Of a stretch of 64,000 nt of DNA, positions 1 to 10,899 are shown piece by piece. Position 1 is the stretch's first letter. Every line of letters starts with the position of its first letter. This DNA comes from Agapanthus africanus (lineage: Eukaryota > Streptophyta > Magnoliopsida > Asparagales > Amaryllidaceae). The notes under the pieces are model-generated. The model was not told the origin of the DNA and ran no database searches. It saw only the letters and a program-made list of their open reading frames with translations. The DNA lies in contig JASDDO010000016.1 in the NCBI GenBank assembly GCA_030015575.1, positions 69,809,396 to 69,873,395 of the forward strand, written 5' to 3'. A program made the position numbers and the translations under genes.

Positions 1-1000
1 CTGTGTATCGGTGTCGATGTCGCCTTCATCTTCTTCATCATATGGAACCCTCGTGAAGGTACCTACAAAGATAACATAATTGCAAATGCACATTAAACTC
101 ACATCGGAAAACTAAAACGACACGCTAAGGCCTATAGGTTAGAACCTATAGACTACGCTTTCAAAACCACCAAACAACCCTCGATACCGTCGTACAAATG
201 TCAAGTGATCGAGGTAAAACACAAATACGCAAATCCAGAATTTAAAATACGCAAAACGAAACCCGAATCAAAATAGCAACTATTGAAAATGGTCCCAGAT
301 TTCACCCTAGGTTAAATTGGTCAATTCTGCATATACCAGGGGTCTAATTTACAGATGTAGGAACTGCAGAACAAACACGAACCTATTTAGACCAGGTCTG
401 GCCTCAATTTACGGCCAGAAAGATTAAATTTGCAGCCGTAGTATGGAGTCAGGGGCAGGAGTCTTGGGGTTAGCTTCGTGGGTGCCTCCATGTATCTCTG
501 TGTATGCAAAATAATTTTTAGAGGCTCCGGGTGTTAGCAGATTTCATTTAACCCTCACAGAATCCATAATTTTCCGATATCGGCTTTTCTAAATCTGTAT
601 TCCGGGGTTCTAGTCCCTTGTTTAGGTTTGAATTCTAGCACTAGGGGGTTTGGGTGGCCTCTACTGAGCTCAATTACACATCACAACTCTCAATTTCCAT
701 AAACCCTAACTAGAATTTTCTAAGTCCACAAAACCACTCAGTATCGACATGTAACATGTATGGATGCATAAGTAATTAAAACACTACACTAATGGTGCAG
801 AAATTACCTCCTTTGGGACACAAGAATCCCCTACAGCACCAAAATGTGATTTTTCAAGGTCCGATGTGTAGCTAGAGGGCTTGTGCATATTTTTATTGAA
901 ATGGGGATAGGGTTTTGAGGTTGTTTTGATTGTGTTTTGAGGAGGTGAAGAAGGGGAGGGAGTGAAGGAAGCAGCAGCAGCAGGGGAGTTGAGGGGAGAG
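1..1000 (-). mobile_element. Gypsy LTR remnant (3' part), split by element A
   Basis: Non-coding. The part at about 784-1000 is the reverse complement of about 31500-31747, which lies inside a gypsy LTR (31091-31747), so this stretch reads as the same LTR family on the minus strand. It continues at 12954-13418 after the element A insertion. Positions 131-150 hold a short inverted repeat (CCTATAGGTT / AACCTATAG). The small reading frames near 784-1044 are LTR sequence running into the LTR of A and are not genes. The end of this LTR and its primer-binding site were not found, so it probably runs off the left edge. The family assignment is by similarity within the window. Confidence 0.6.
996..1000. 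other. Target site duplication, left side of element A
   Basis: GAGAG directly before the LTR terminus at 1001. The identical 5 bases follow the other LTR at 12949-12953. A perfect 5-bp duplication is the usual product of copia integration and confirms both ends of A. Confidence 0.9.
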
Positions 1001-2103
1001 TGTAGGGTTTCCTTAACACCTCTATTAGGGTTTTGAAGCATCACACATGCTATAACAATAAAAATTTGAGGTGCTATGCAAACTATACTATGAATCGAAC
1101 TAGAATATATGAAGTAACTATTAATAGTATCAAAGTTTAAGGCTTAAGTTATACTAAGTTATGAGACTACAACCTTTGTAGACCTCTTTGGAAGACTCCT
1201 TTGCTTTGGAAGGGTTCGCTTGATCAACTCCTCGTCCACGACGATCCACCCGAAGCTTTTTGCCCTAAGCTTGATGCTTCCTTCGATCTTTGAAAATCTT
1301 GAAGCACAACACCCTACACAAGATAGCAAAGGTTGTGTATGATGAAGAAGTGGTTGCTATTCTTATTTAATACCTTTTCTTTTATTTCTCTAACTCTATT
1401 TTAACAATTAAAAGAGAGCTAGGGTTTGGAGGAAGAAGATGGCTCTCTTTCTTTTTCTTTTGGAGTGAATAATGATAATGATAAAAAAGAAAATGAGAGA
1501 GAGAGATATATCTTATCATAACCATAACTATAGTTAAATAATATCTAGATATTTTAATTAAGGTTAAAGGCAAAAGGAAAAAGAACCATGGTTGAGTTAA
1601 ATTCAACCATGGAAATGTGTAGAAAAGTGTAGAAGGAATGACTCATAAATCTTTTCTTTTACCTTTAACTTTAATGAAAATATCCATATATTTATTTATC
1701 TACAATATGATTCTTATATTGCCATCCTCTTTGTATCATCAACCATGATACTTTTCATGTATGTATGTGTGTATGAACATCATCATGTACATATACATGC
1801 ATGTATCCATAAAAAGAAAAGGATTTAAATAAATAATATAAAAGCCAATATTAAATCAACACTTGATTTAATAAATCGGTCATATCTTATACGACCCGAC
1901 TAATATTAAAAGCCCGACTAAAATACAGTATTACATACTCGTATTTAATCGAGCCTTCGCATATATCTCATATGCGCACCACTTCGTTTCGCCTGAGCCA
2001 AGAAACTTCTATGTGGGACTCTAAGACTCGTCAATACGCCAGCAGTAGATGATGATCATATCAAATACCCACAAGCCGCAAGCAGTCAGCTAAACGTAAT
2101 GGC

Positions 2104-3708
2104 TGTAGGGTGTTTTTCGTCACCCCAGTGAGATGGGAATACGCGCGCGCTTGTCAGGCGTACTACAGATTCCCCCGGCCTAGGGTAGGCCGGGGTTTAA
2201 TGATTGTGGGGATCCGAATCTCCGGCAGCCGCGGACTAAGCTGCCGTTAATTACCCATCGCCTTTGGGGCGAGGGAACCTCCGATTAACGGGTTAAACTG
2301 GTCATGCGAACTCAATGTGCAGTATACGTGTGTTTTGAAAGGGGGTTTTGGATATATCGGGAGCCACGCAGAGTTTTTACGGGGGTCCCGCTACCCGGAT
2401 AGCGGGCTGGGGGTCAAGGGGGCTAGCAGCCCCCTTGCGGGGTGCGGGGCAGCGCCCCGTTAGAAATTTTTTTCTAACAGGGACAGTGTCGTGGAGTACG
2501 TGTATGTATAAATTTGTATACATATGTATATATGTATATATGTACACAAAAAGAGGGGGAAAAGACATCCAAGGGATGCGCAGGTGCGCAAGCGCGCGCG
2601 CCACGTGTCGGCACGCGGGCGCCTTGCGCACTTGCGCAGGTGCGCAAGCGCGCGCGCCACGTGTCGGCAGGCGGGCGACTTGCGCACTTGCGCAGTTGCG
2701 CAAGCGCGCGCGCTACGTGTCGGCACGCGGGCGACTTGCGCACTTGCGTAGGTGCGCAAGCGCGCGCGCCACGTGTCGGCACGCGGGCGACTTGCGCACT
2801 TGCGCAGTTGCGCAAGCGCGCGCCACGTGTCGGCACGCGGGCGACTTGCGCAGTTGCGCAAGCGCGCGCCACGTGTCGGCACGCGGGCGACTTGCGCACT
2901 TGCGCAGTTGCGCACTTGCGCAGTTGCGCAAGCGCGCGTGCCACGTGTCGGCACGCGGGCACCTTGCGCACTTGCGCAAGCGCGCAGGTGAGGCACAACA
3001 GGCTTTTAGCCTAAAAAATTTCTCAGAAGAGAAATCAGAGAGGAGTTGGACTCCTGAATGTGTTTTTTTTCTTTTTTGGGGGTTTAGTGAAAGATGTTCT
3101 TCTTCTTCCTCCTGTTGTTTGCTGGATCTTTAAGATTAAGAGATATGGAATTTTAAAAATCACTCCTTTTTGAGATCTAATGGAAGATCTGTGTTCCCCT
3201 TGATGGGTTTTGTGGTGAAAAACTAATTTGTTTTATAAAAAGGAGAGTAGAACTCCTGATTTAATTCAAAAGAAAGAAGAAGGTTTTGGAACCTTGAAGA
3301 AGGAAAAAAAGATCTCAGATCTAAATTTTTGGAGAGAATGAAAAGTATTACTTTTTTATTCATCATGTTGCCTTTTATAGGCTTACATATTTATAAATAG
3401 CCCCTTAGGCTTTACAAAAATGGCATTTTGCCTATCCCATGGCTCATGTGCCATTTCTTTTTGCACATAAGCCATGGGCTTACAAAATATTGGCTTTTAT
3501 GCCCGTTTTGCATACATTCATGTATATAAAAAATTACATAAAAATTATTTATTACATGATTTCATTTTTGGCATGGGGAGGGTCGGCCGCTTCATGTTTC
3601 GGACTCGACCTGGGCATGGGCCCACTTGGCCTGGGCTTGGGCCCACCTGGCTTAGGGTTGACCTTGACTTTGACTCGGTCAACGGGGGTGTAAATTTTTA
3701 CCCCAACA
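2104..3708 (-). mobile_element. Solo gypsy-type LTR nested in the A 3' LTR
   Basis: The 1,605-bp insertion is absent from the sister LTR (compare about 11997). It starts TGTAGGGTG, ends CCCCAACA and is flanked by ATGGC (2099-2103) and ACGGC (3709-3713), a 5-bp duplication with one later change; the sister LTR has ACGGC at this site. No internal domain is present, as expected after LTR-LTR recombination. Minus orientation is favoured because reading that way gives a TATA-like run near 3385-3400 followed by a typical transcription start. It carries the tandem array at about 2577-2985. The superfamily is inferred from the termini only. Confidence 0.82.
2577..2985. repeat. 56-bp tandem array with repeated G-box (CACGTG) cores
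   Basis: Seven units. The core GCCACGTGTCGGC or a near match starts its CACGTG at 2602, 2658, 2714 (TACGTG here), 2770, 2824, 2870 and 2942, giving spacings of 56, 56, 56, 54, 46 and 72. Units also hold GCGCGC runs and TTGCGCAA palindromes. CACGTG is the plant G-box bound by bZIP and bHLH factors. The reading frames across this array on both strands come from the low-stop GC-rich repeat and are not genes. Confidence 0.9.
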
Positions 3709-4664
3709 ACGGCCACCCGGGTATTGAGCATCAGAATAAGAACAAGCGAACCTGTCAAAACTCCTGTCAATCCATCCGGCAACACTTACCGTACAGTCTG
3801 GTCTCTTCATCAGATATGCTGCATATCGAGTCTAGGGATGGAATCGTCGACCCCAATAACTCAATAAGTCATGCCGGTATATGGTCTATAACAGATCGAG
3901 AAACTTACTGATAACACTTATCAGTAATATCTCAGCAGCCTTGGCCAGGGACTTCCCGTTATAGCCAATCGTGTACAGCACAGCATCAACCCCCAATACC
4001 GGGAGAGATGAAACCCCTCCTATCGCTCACTTGCCTCCATATGCCTCGAGACTATAGCCAAAATCCACCTGTTTGTACGACTCAGTAGTGCCGCAGTAGG
4101 GTGGAGATCAAAGTACAGTGGGAGGACACACAAGACTCTATGACGATCTCGGGTCTACAGACTAACCTGTACGAGTGTCACCTGAGAACTGCTATCCGAC
4201 GTATGATATAATACCATATAGGAGTTCTCGGTGAGTCCGTTCAGTGTACCCAGTCTCACTGAGCACCCGTATACTATCTTCGGTGTCAACACACCATACG
4301 GATATGGGATCATCCATCGCCCATCATATGGAACAAGAATGGTATACGCTAGTCTAAACTGGAATATCGATGCCCAGTCTCGATATACCTACGACTAGAA
4401 CATTTCAAGGATATGCTTATAAACTGCAGATGTCCCACTAGTAAGATCCGCATCATAATGCCAGTAGTCAAGCCAATATCCTTAGGGCTTTATCAACATG
4501 CACCAAATGAATATAAACAAGATCAAGTGAACATATGATAAAGTAAAACCAGATAGCATACTATCATATCGAGCAAGACTGTCTTCCGAATATATATATA
4601 TATATATACACATCAGTACATACACTATCTCATAATGGCCTCTAGGGCATACATATATCCAACA

Positions 4665-4674
4665 ATCTCCCACT
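4665..4674 (-). other. Element A polypurine tract
   Basis: On the minus strand, AAGTGGGAGAT lies directly before the 3' LTR start TGTTGG. The same tract precedes the 3' LTR of B (26282-26293) and E (44735-44745). It primes plus-strand DNA synthesis in LTR retrotransposons. Confidence 0.85.
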
Positions 4675-4678
4675 TGCA

Positions 4679-6153
4679 CTAAGGCCAGTTATTGGCATAT
4701 CTCATACCCAACATCTCAAAAAGTCGCTCATGCTGCGGCTGAGGGAGGGCCTTGGTGAATGGATCCGTAGCGTTGTTCTTTGTGTCTACTCACTTAATCT
4801 CGATCTCGCTGCGATCAACTATCTCCCGGATCACATGATATCGCCTCAGGATGTGTCTGGACTTCTGATGGGACCTGGGCTCTTTGGCCAACGCCATAGC
4901 CCCATTATTGTCACAATACAGAGGTATTGGATCAATAATGGTTGGAACTACTCCTAGCTCCGCGATGAACTTCCTCATCCAGACGGCTTCCTTGGCAGCA
5001 TCATTTGCAGCAATATATTCAGCTTCCATCGTTGAGTCTGCAACGGTATCCTGTTTGGAACTTTTCCAACTCACCGTCCCTCCATTGAGGGTAAATGCAA
5101 ACCCTGAGATAGACTTGCTGTCATCCTTGTCACTCTGGAAGCTCGAATCGGTAAAGGCCTCCATTTGGAGATCCCCGTTACCGTATACCAAGAACAATTC
5201 TTTAGTCCTTCGCAAGTACTTAAGAATGTTCTTCACAGCAATCCAGTGATTCTCCCCTGGGTTTGATTGATACCTGCTTACTACACTAAGTGCATAAGCA
5301 ACATCATGGCGTGTACATAACATCGCATACATTATTGATCCTACTGCCGAAGCATTGGGAATAATGCTCATGCGAGCTCTCTCTATATCAGACTTTGGGC
5401 AATCGTCTTTTGAGAGAGTGACTCCGTGGCAAGCGGGTAAGGCACCCTGCTTGGAGTCTTCCATACTAAATCTCTTTAGGATGGTGTTAATGTACTTGGT
5501 TTGGGACAATCCCAATAACCGTTTGGATCTATCCCTATAGATCCGTATACCCAATATGTATGTGGCATCACCCAGGTCCTTCATGGAGAACCTTTGTGAT
5601 AAGAATGATTTGACTGACTGTAGCATAGGAATGTCATTTCCTATCAGAAGTATGTCATCTACGTACAATACGAGGATTGCGACATTTCTTCCTACAGTCT
5701 TTTTATAAACACAAGGTTCATCTGGATTTTTGATGAAATCAAACTCTTTGATAACATCATCAAAACAGATGTTCCAACTCCGTGATGCCTGCTTTAATCC
5801 ATAAATGGATTTAAGTAGCTTACATGCTTTACCGCTGCTCCCACTATCAATGAATCCTTCTGGCTGATCCATATAAACGCATTCTTCTAAATCACCATTT
5901 AGGAATGCAGTTTTAACGTCCATCTGCCAGATTTCATAGTCGTAGTGAGCAGCAATAGCAAGTAGGATCCGAATGGATTTAAGCATGGCTACCGGAGAGA
6001 AAGTCTCGTCATAGTCTAAACCTGGTCTTTGACGAAACCTTTCGCTATCAACCTTGCCTTATAGGTCTCTACCTGTCCATCTACACTGATCTTTCTTTTA
6101 AAGATCCATTTGCAACCCACAGGTTTTATCCCGGAGGGTACATCTTCCAAAGT
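4679..6153 (-). pseudogene. pol: Element A reverse transcriptase and RNase H
   Basis: C-terminal part of the gag-pol polyprotein. RT copies element RNA into DNA and RNase H removes the RNA strand. RT carries the copia motifs, including the catalytic YVDD at 5654-5665, which is intact here. RNase H follows with its acidic residues (DSSFQSDKDD, EAEYIAAND, YCDNNGA). One base is missing near 6045 relative to element E, which puts this part in another frame from the integrase. A TGA at 4790-4792 replaces an arginine codon near the end. The natural stop is TAG at 4679-4681, just before the polypurine tract. Not translatable as one protein. Confidence 0.9.
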
Positions 6154-7749
6154 TCATACTTTGTTGGTGTACATGGACTCCATTTCGGATCTCATGGCAT
6201 CCAACCATTTCACTGAGTCACCACTCGTGATAGCCAGATGAAAACTAGCAGGATCATCATCATCCATGATGCAATCTTCTCTATCACCATCAATGAGAAA
6301 ACCGTAGTATCTCTCCGGTGGGCGAGAAGTCCTACCAGATCTACGGAGTGGCTGAGGTTCATTAGATTCTGTTATAACTTCAGGTTCAGCCAAGTCGTCA
6401 TTTGTAACTTGTGTCTCTAGAACCTCTTCTAGATTTACCACATTGCCATTTTTATTATTTGAAAAAATCTCATCTTCTAAAAAGGTGGCATACTGAGAAA
6501 CAAACACTTTTTGTTCCTCCTTGTGGTAGAAAAGATACCCAAAGAAATGTTTAGGATATCCTACAAATATACATTTGACTGATCGTGTCTCGAGTTTGTC
6601 TGGATTCTGCTTTTTAACAAAAGCCGGACAACCCCAAATCTTAACTCTTTTAAGAGATGGTTTCTTCCCATGCCATATCTCATATGGAGTGGTAGACACG
6701 GTCTTGGTTGGAACTTTGTTTAACAGAAAAGATGCTGTTTCCAATGCATGCCCCCAAAACGAGATAGGTAACTCAGAATCACTCATCATGGATCGTACCA
6801 TATCTAATAGGGTACGGTTCCTTCGTTCTGACACACCGTTGTGCTGTGGTGTGTAAGGTGGAGTAAGCTGAGAGAGAATCCCATTCTCTTTTAGGAAGTC
6901 TAAGAACTCAGTACTTAAGTACTCTCCATCTCGATCTGATCGAAGTATCTTGATACTCTTTCCTGTTTGGTTTTCTACTTCATGTTTATACTCCTTGAAT
7001 TTCTCGAAAGCTTCAGATTTATGCTTTATCAAATACACATGACCAAATCTTGAGAAATCATCAGTAAAAGTTATGAAGTAAGAAAAACCGCCTCTTGCAT
7101 GTATAGACATTGGTCCGCATACATCACTATGTATGAGGCCTAGGAGCTCAGTAGCTCTTTCTCCGTGTCCTGTAAACGGAGTTTTGGTCATTTTACCTTT
7201 GATACAAGACTGGAAAGTTGCATAAGATTTATACTCAAATGAATTTAAATATCCATCTTTATGAATCTTGTTTAGTCTTGTTTCATTAATATGACCAAGT
7301 CTACAATGCCAAAGAAAAGCTTCATTTATCTCTGAAAATTTTCTTTTATTTTTTTGTGGTACGTTGAAAACTGTGTGTTGATTAAGGACGTATATCCCGT
7401 TATTTAATGTACCACAGCCAATCAACTCTTGATTAAGTCCAATGTTCATAACATTGTGTTGCACAGCAAAATGATACCCTTCATTGTCTAACAAGGAAAC
7501 ATATATAATATTACAAAGCATACTTGGTACAAAATAACACCGGTTCAAAACCAATATACAACCCGAAGGCAAACCTAGGTGATACTCTCCTACTGAAACT
7601 GCATTTACATTGGAACCATTTCCAACTTGGAGAGTATGATAACCTGTCTTCAGAACTCTGCTATTTCTCAACGCCTGCACAGAATTGCAAATATGAGAAC
7701 CCGAACCGGTATCCAATACCCAGGAAGCAGAGTTAATAGAAAAACAGTT
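6154..7749 (-). pseudogene. pol: Element A protease and integrase
   Basis: Middle of the polyprotein. The aspartic protease motif DTGSGS is intact (DTG at 7705-7713). The integrase zinc region HCRLGH is present, but the first cysteine of the CxxC pair has become phenylalanine (FQSC, near 7214-7216), so the zinc finger is probably broken. The DDE core is recognisable: HSDVCGP, RSDRDGEY (normally DRGGEY) and NGVSERRN. An in-frame TAA at 7750-7752 separates it from gag, where relatives have a glutamate codon. TGA at 6154-6156 replaces the tryptophan before TLED. Gag and this part share one frame. Confidence 0.9.
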
Positions 7750-8603
7750 TTAAATTACGAACACACCTGAAGCTGAAGCATCACCATGCTTCTTCTTGAG
7801 TGCTAGGTACTCAATACAGTTCCTCTTCCAGTGTCCCGTCTTCTTGCAATGGAAACATTCACCTTTCCCTGATTCCCCAACCTTGGACTTTCCTTTTCCC
7901 TTCACCTTTTTGATTCCACCCTTAGGTTTGGTGGGTTTCTTCTTCATCTTTCCCTTGGCTTTAGCCTTCGGGTAAGAGGAAGAGGATTGCCCAACACTCA
8001 TAACGGGAGTCTTCACTGACTTCAGTGTGCTCTTTGCACTCCTTAACATATTAAGGAGTTCAGGCAGTTCCTTCTTCATGTTGTGCATGTTGAAGTTAAC
8101 AATGAACTGAGCAAAGGTGGAGGGGAGAGACTGTAGAATAATATCTGTATACTGTTCATTGTCCATTGTCCACCCAAGGTCCTCAAGCTCTTCTATGAGA
8201 GCTATCATTTTCAGAACATGGTCTCCTACTGCTGTGCCAGCGGTCATGCGCATTTGAAACAGTTTCTTAGATGCTTCGTATCGTAATACGCGGGATTGCT
8301 CTCCATACAACTCTTTTGTATGGAGGAATATGGCTTGTACGTCCATATTCTCGTGCTGCTTTTGATGTGTGTTATCCATCGATGCAAGCGCGAGGCATTT
8401 TGCCGTGGCACAGTCAGCGTCCCATGTCTTGCCGATTTCCCTATCCGCAACTGAAGATTTAGGACCTAGGGGGGCAAGGCTGGAGCTGTAAGGACATATG
8501 ATACTTTATCATAAGTCAAGGCTATGTTTAAATTCCTCAGCCAGTCTTTATAGTTGGTCCCATTCATCTTGTTTTTATCTAATAAGAGCTTAAGTCCTGT
8601 CAT
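7750..8603 (-). pseudogene. gag: Element A gag (nucleocapsid)
   Basis: Forms the virus-like particle and binds element RNA. The start chosen is ATG at 8601-8603 (MTGLKLLLDKNK), which matches B and E and lies 8 bases after the pyrimidine-rich CAG. The CCHC zinc knuckle (CFHCKKTGHWKRNC) lies near 7819-7860, after a lysine-rich stretch. The reading frame breaks near 8475, where a proline-alanine region gains a stop and shift, so the N-terminal and C-terminal parts are not in one clean frame. It ends at the TAA at 7750-7752. Length is close to the gag of B and E. Confidence 0.85.
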
Positions 8604-10886
8604 GGGTATCTGCCATTAAGAGAGAGAAAAGAATACACTTAGCGAATGCTCTTGCAAAGATCAGATTGGTTATTATCTTGTCTAACAGATGTCTCCCACT
8701 ATTTTTATCAAATTTTCTTTAAAACCTTTAAAAAGAAAACTAGCCGGGATTAATTACATTCCACAACTTCACTAACCTCTCAGCCAGGCCAGTGCCGGTA
8801 CTTGAAGGATGTTCCCCGTGCTTTCGCACGGACCTAATTAAAGTAAACCTCGTCTTCCCAGAGGCGTAGCCCCGTTTGGCACCTTTCTAGACACCTACCG
8901 AGTCAGCTAATTGTAAAGTGCAAAATTCTCCCGGGAGCAACATTTGCTCGCAGTGGGATCAGGATCCTACTATCATATAGAAGGTATAAAATCTCATTGT
9001 AATTTTCAACTCTTGAAATTCCCGATATTATTTTTACCCCTAGTACTTATGACCTTAACTAAAGTCAACATATCATAAGTACTAGTCAAGTTCTTCCCGT
9101 TATTTCGTGATTAACTAGACCAACCCATATGACCCTTAACTAAAGTCAACATAATCATATGAATGTCCTAACTAATCTGCAGCATATGCAGTGTAGGAAG
9201 ACATCACTTAGCTACCGTACACTGCGCCTTAACTAAAGTCAAAATACGTAGCACGAATACTAAGTACTCTACTTCCTAAAATGACGGAGGGTTGCGGATA
9301 GTTTTTAAGAAAAATTTTGACGCTTTGAACTTGATATCGTTGTAGAATCTAATGGGTTTAAAAGGAGTGGCTTAAGCTCCGCATTTTGAAACTTGCTTTT
9401 TCATAAAAGGCCGAGCATGTTTAAAATCTGATTCCACAACATCTTTTTAGGTTCATTTATCTTTTACATTAATCTCATTAATGTAGTCCCATCATTTAAA
9501 ACCTAAGCCATTACAGAAAGAAACGAAAATATAACGTACACTTATGCCACTCGCATTCGTCACAGTGTCCTGATATGCACCGTTAGGTTACTTAACTAAC
9601 GGTATACCGGGATGGGGCTAGTGCGGGTGCAAAACATAAGTAACGTCTAATATATATCATATATATATATATAATATTGCATTCGTCTCAGATATCTATT
9701 AAATGATCACATCATATAATAAAAGCAGCAGAAGCACATATAGGATATCTAGGAGGTCCGTATTTTGTATTTAGCCAGCAATAAAAATACGGATTCCACG
9801 GTCGCGATGAATAGCCAAGCCCACATCCGTAGACCCCTATGAGAGCGGCAAGCGACCCTACCAATTCTGGAGTTTAGGAAACCCGGTCTCGACTCCTCGA
9901 GATGGCCTCCCACTGAACCCTAGAACCCGGTCACTTGTGCCCTCCTCCTTGGGTCTATCCTAATGCGGAAAAGTAAATAATATACAACACTGGTGACAGC
10001 AACCTCAACCTGGAAGTGCCCCAAATAAAAGAATATTACATACAATTTAATTTACATGAATGAAAAGAAAACTCTCATCTCACATTAAACCCCCGGCTAT
10101 TCATTGCGACAATCCTGCACATCAAATCTCATCGACACATAATATCAAATATCATCAACGTAAGTAAGTATGCATACACCAATCGTCGTTGATGTATAGC
10201 AACGAAAACCGGCAATATAACTACATACTACACTTACGGTCACAGAGAAATAAAATGAAAAAAAATACAACAATTGGAATCTCAACTGCCTTTAGACAAC
10301 ACAAACCCGGAATATCACATATACAAGATTTCATGCCATAAAAAAATGTAAAGCTCGCATTTGGGTCTCATTCAAGAAAACACCTTTTCAAACCAAACCG
10401 GATAATTCAACAAGATTTCCGTTTAACCCGAGACCGAACTGCTAGATTTACACGCAACAAACAAATTTGTAGATTCCAATTATTGTATCACATACTATTA
10501 AACTAGGCGCAGTTAAAACATTCGATCGAACGATTTAAACAACCACAGACTGCTCTGAAAGCTCAACACTTGAGCAGATTTTAAAAATACCAGAAACAGC
10601 AGCAAACATATACGGGCCAACAGAAGAAATACGGCCCATGAGTCGCCTACGGCGCAGCGGAACCGCCGCAACAAGGCCATTTAGGCCGCGGTTCCGCGGT
10701 CGTATGGACGACTTAGGGCATCGAATTTCTGGTGGGCCCATATATTTCCCTACTTAATTTTTTACATATTATTAATTTGAAAAAATCCAGGGTTTTAAAA
10801 AATTTCCAGAGAGCACCCCCCGGGTGTCGTTTTTCGTCCGTTCGATGTTTTCAACGTCGTCTAGGTTACTACAAAGCTCTAGCTTG
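8604..10886 (-). other. Element A leader (primer site to gag), about 2.3 kb, non-coding
   Basis: No credible coding sequence. It holds a GC-rich inverted repeat at 10657-10697 (arms GCGGAACCGC / GCGGTTCCGC), three hairpins at 9222-9251, 9126-9161 and 9040-9085, and just before gag a pyrimidine tract ending in CAG (about 8610-8633, read on the minus strand). All have counterparts at the same places in the other copia copies. Short AT repeats lie near 9649-9672. Confidence 0.85.
9040..9251 (-). ncRNA. Triple-hairpin region in the element A leader (candidate RNA structure)
   Basis: Three stems share the apical motif GTTGACTTTAGTTAA (minus strand) but have different basal stems. The hairpin at 9040-9085 has 13-bp perfect outer arms, CTAGTACTTATGA / TCATAAGTACTAG. 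The one at 9126-9161 has CATATGA / TCATATG. The one at 9222-9251 has CTACG / CGCAG with one mismatch. This is a proposed structural region within the element RNA, not a separate transcript. Confidence 0.6.
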
Positions 10887-10898
10887 GCTCTGATACCA
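10887..10898 (-). other. Element A primer-binding site (tRNA-iMet)
   Basis: On the minus strand TGGTATCAGAGC, complementary to the 3' end of plant initiator methionine tRNA, starts one base after the 5' LTR. It primes minus-strand DNA synthesis. Confidence 0.95.
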
Positions 10899-10899
10899 C

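Larger units (their letters stand above)
1001..4664 (-). repeat. Element A 3' LTR (interrupted by a solo LTR)
   Basis: On the minus strand it starts TGTTGGATATATGTATGCCC at 4664 and ends AACCCTACA at 1001. Its length is 3,664 bp against 2,049 bp for the sister LTR. The excess is a solo gypsy LTR at 2104-3708 plus its 5-bp target duplication. Near 3905-3927 lies the LTR hairpin with arms TTACTGATAA / TTATCAGTAA. Confidence 0.92.

Noticed and set aside
784..1044. Frame of 86 codons on the minus strand
   Set aside because: It spans the junction between a gypsy LTR and the LTR of A and shows only low-complexity residues.
2348..3133. Long frames on both strands across the GC-rich array
   Set aside because: They follow the tandem repeat, occur in several frames at once and have biased repetitive composition with no domain.
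4884..5249. Plus-strand frame of 121 codons inside A, and its twin at 25709-26074 in B
   Set aside because: Antisense shadow of conserved RNase H coding sequence.
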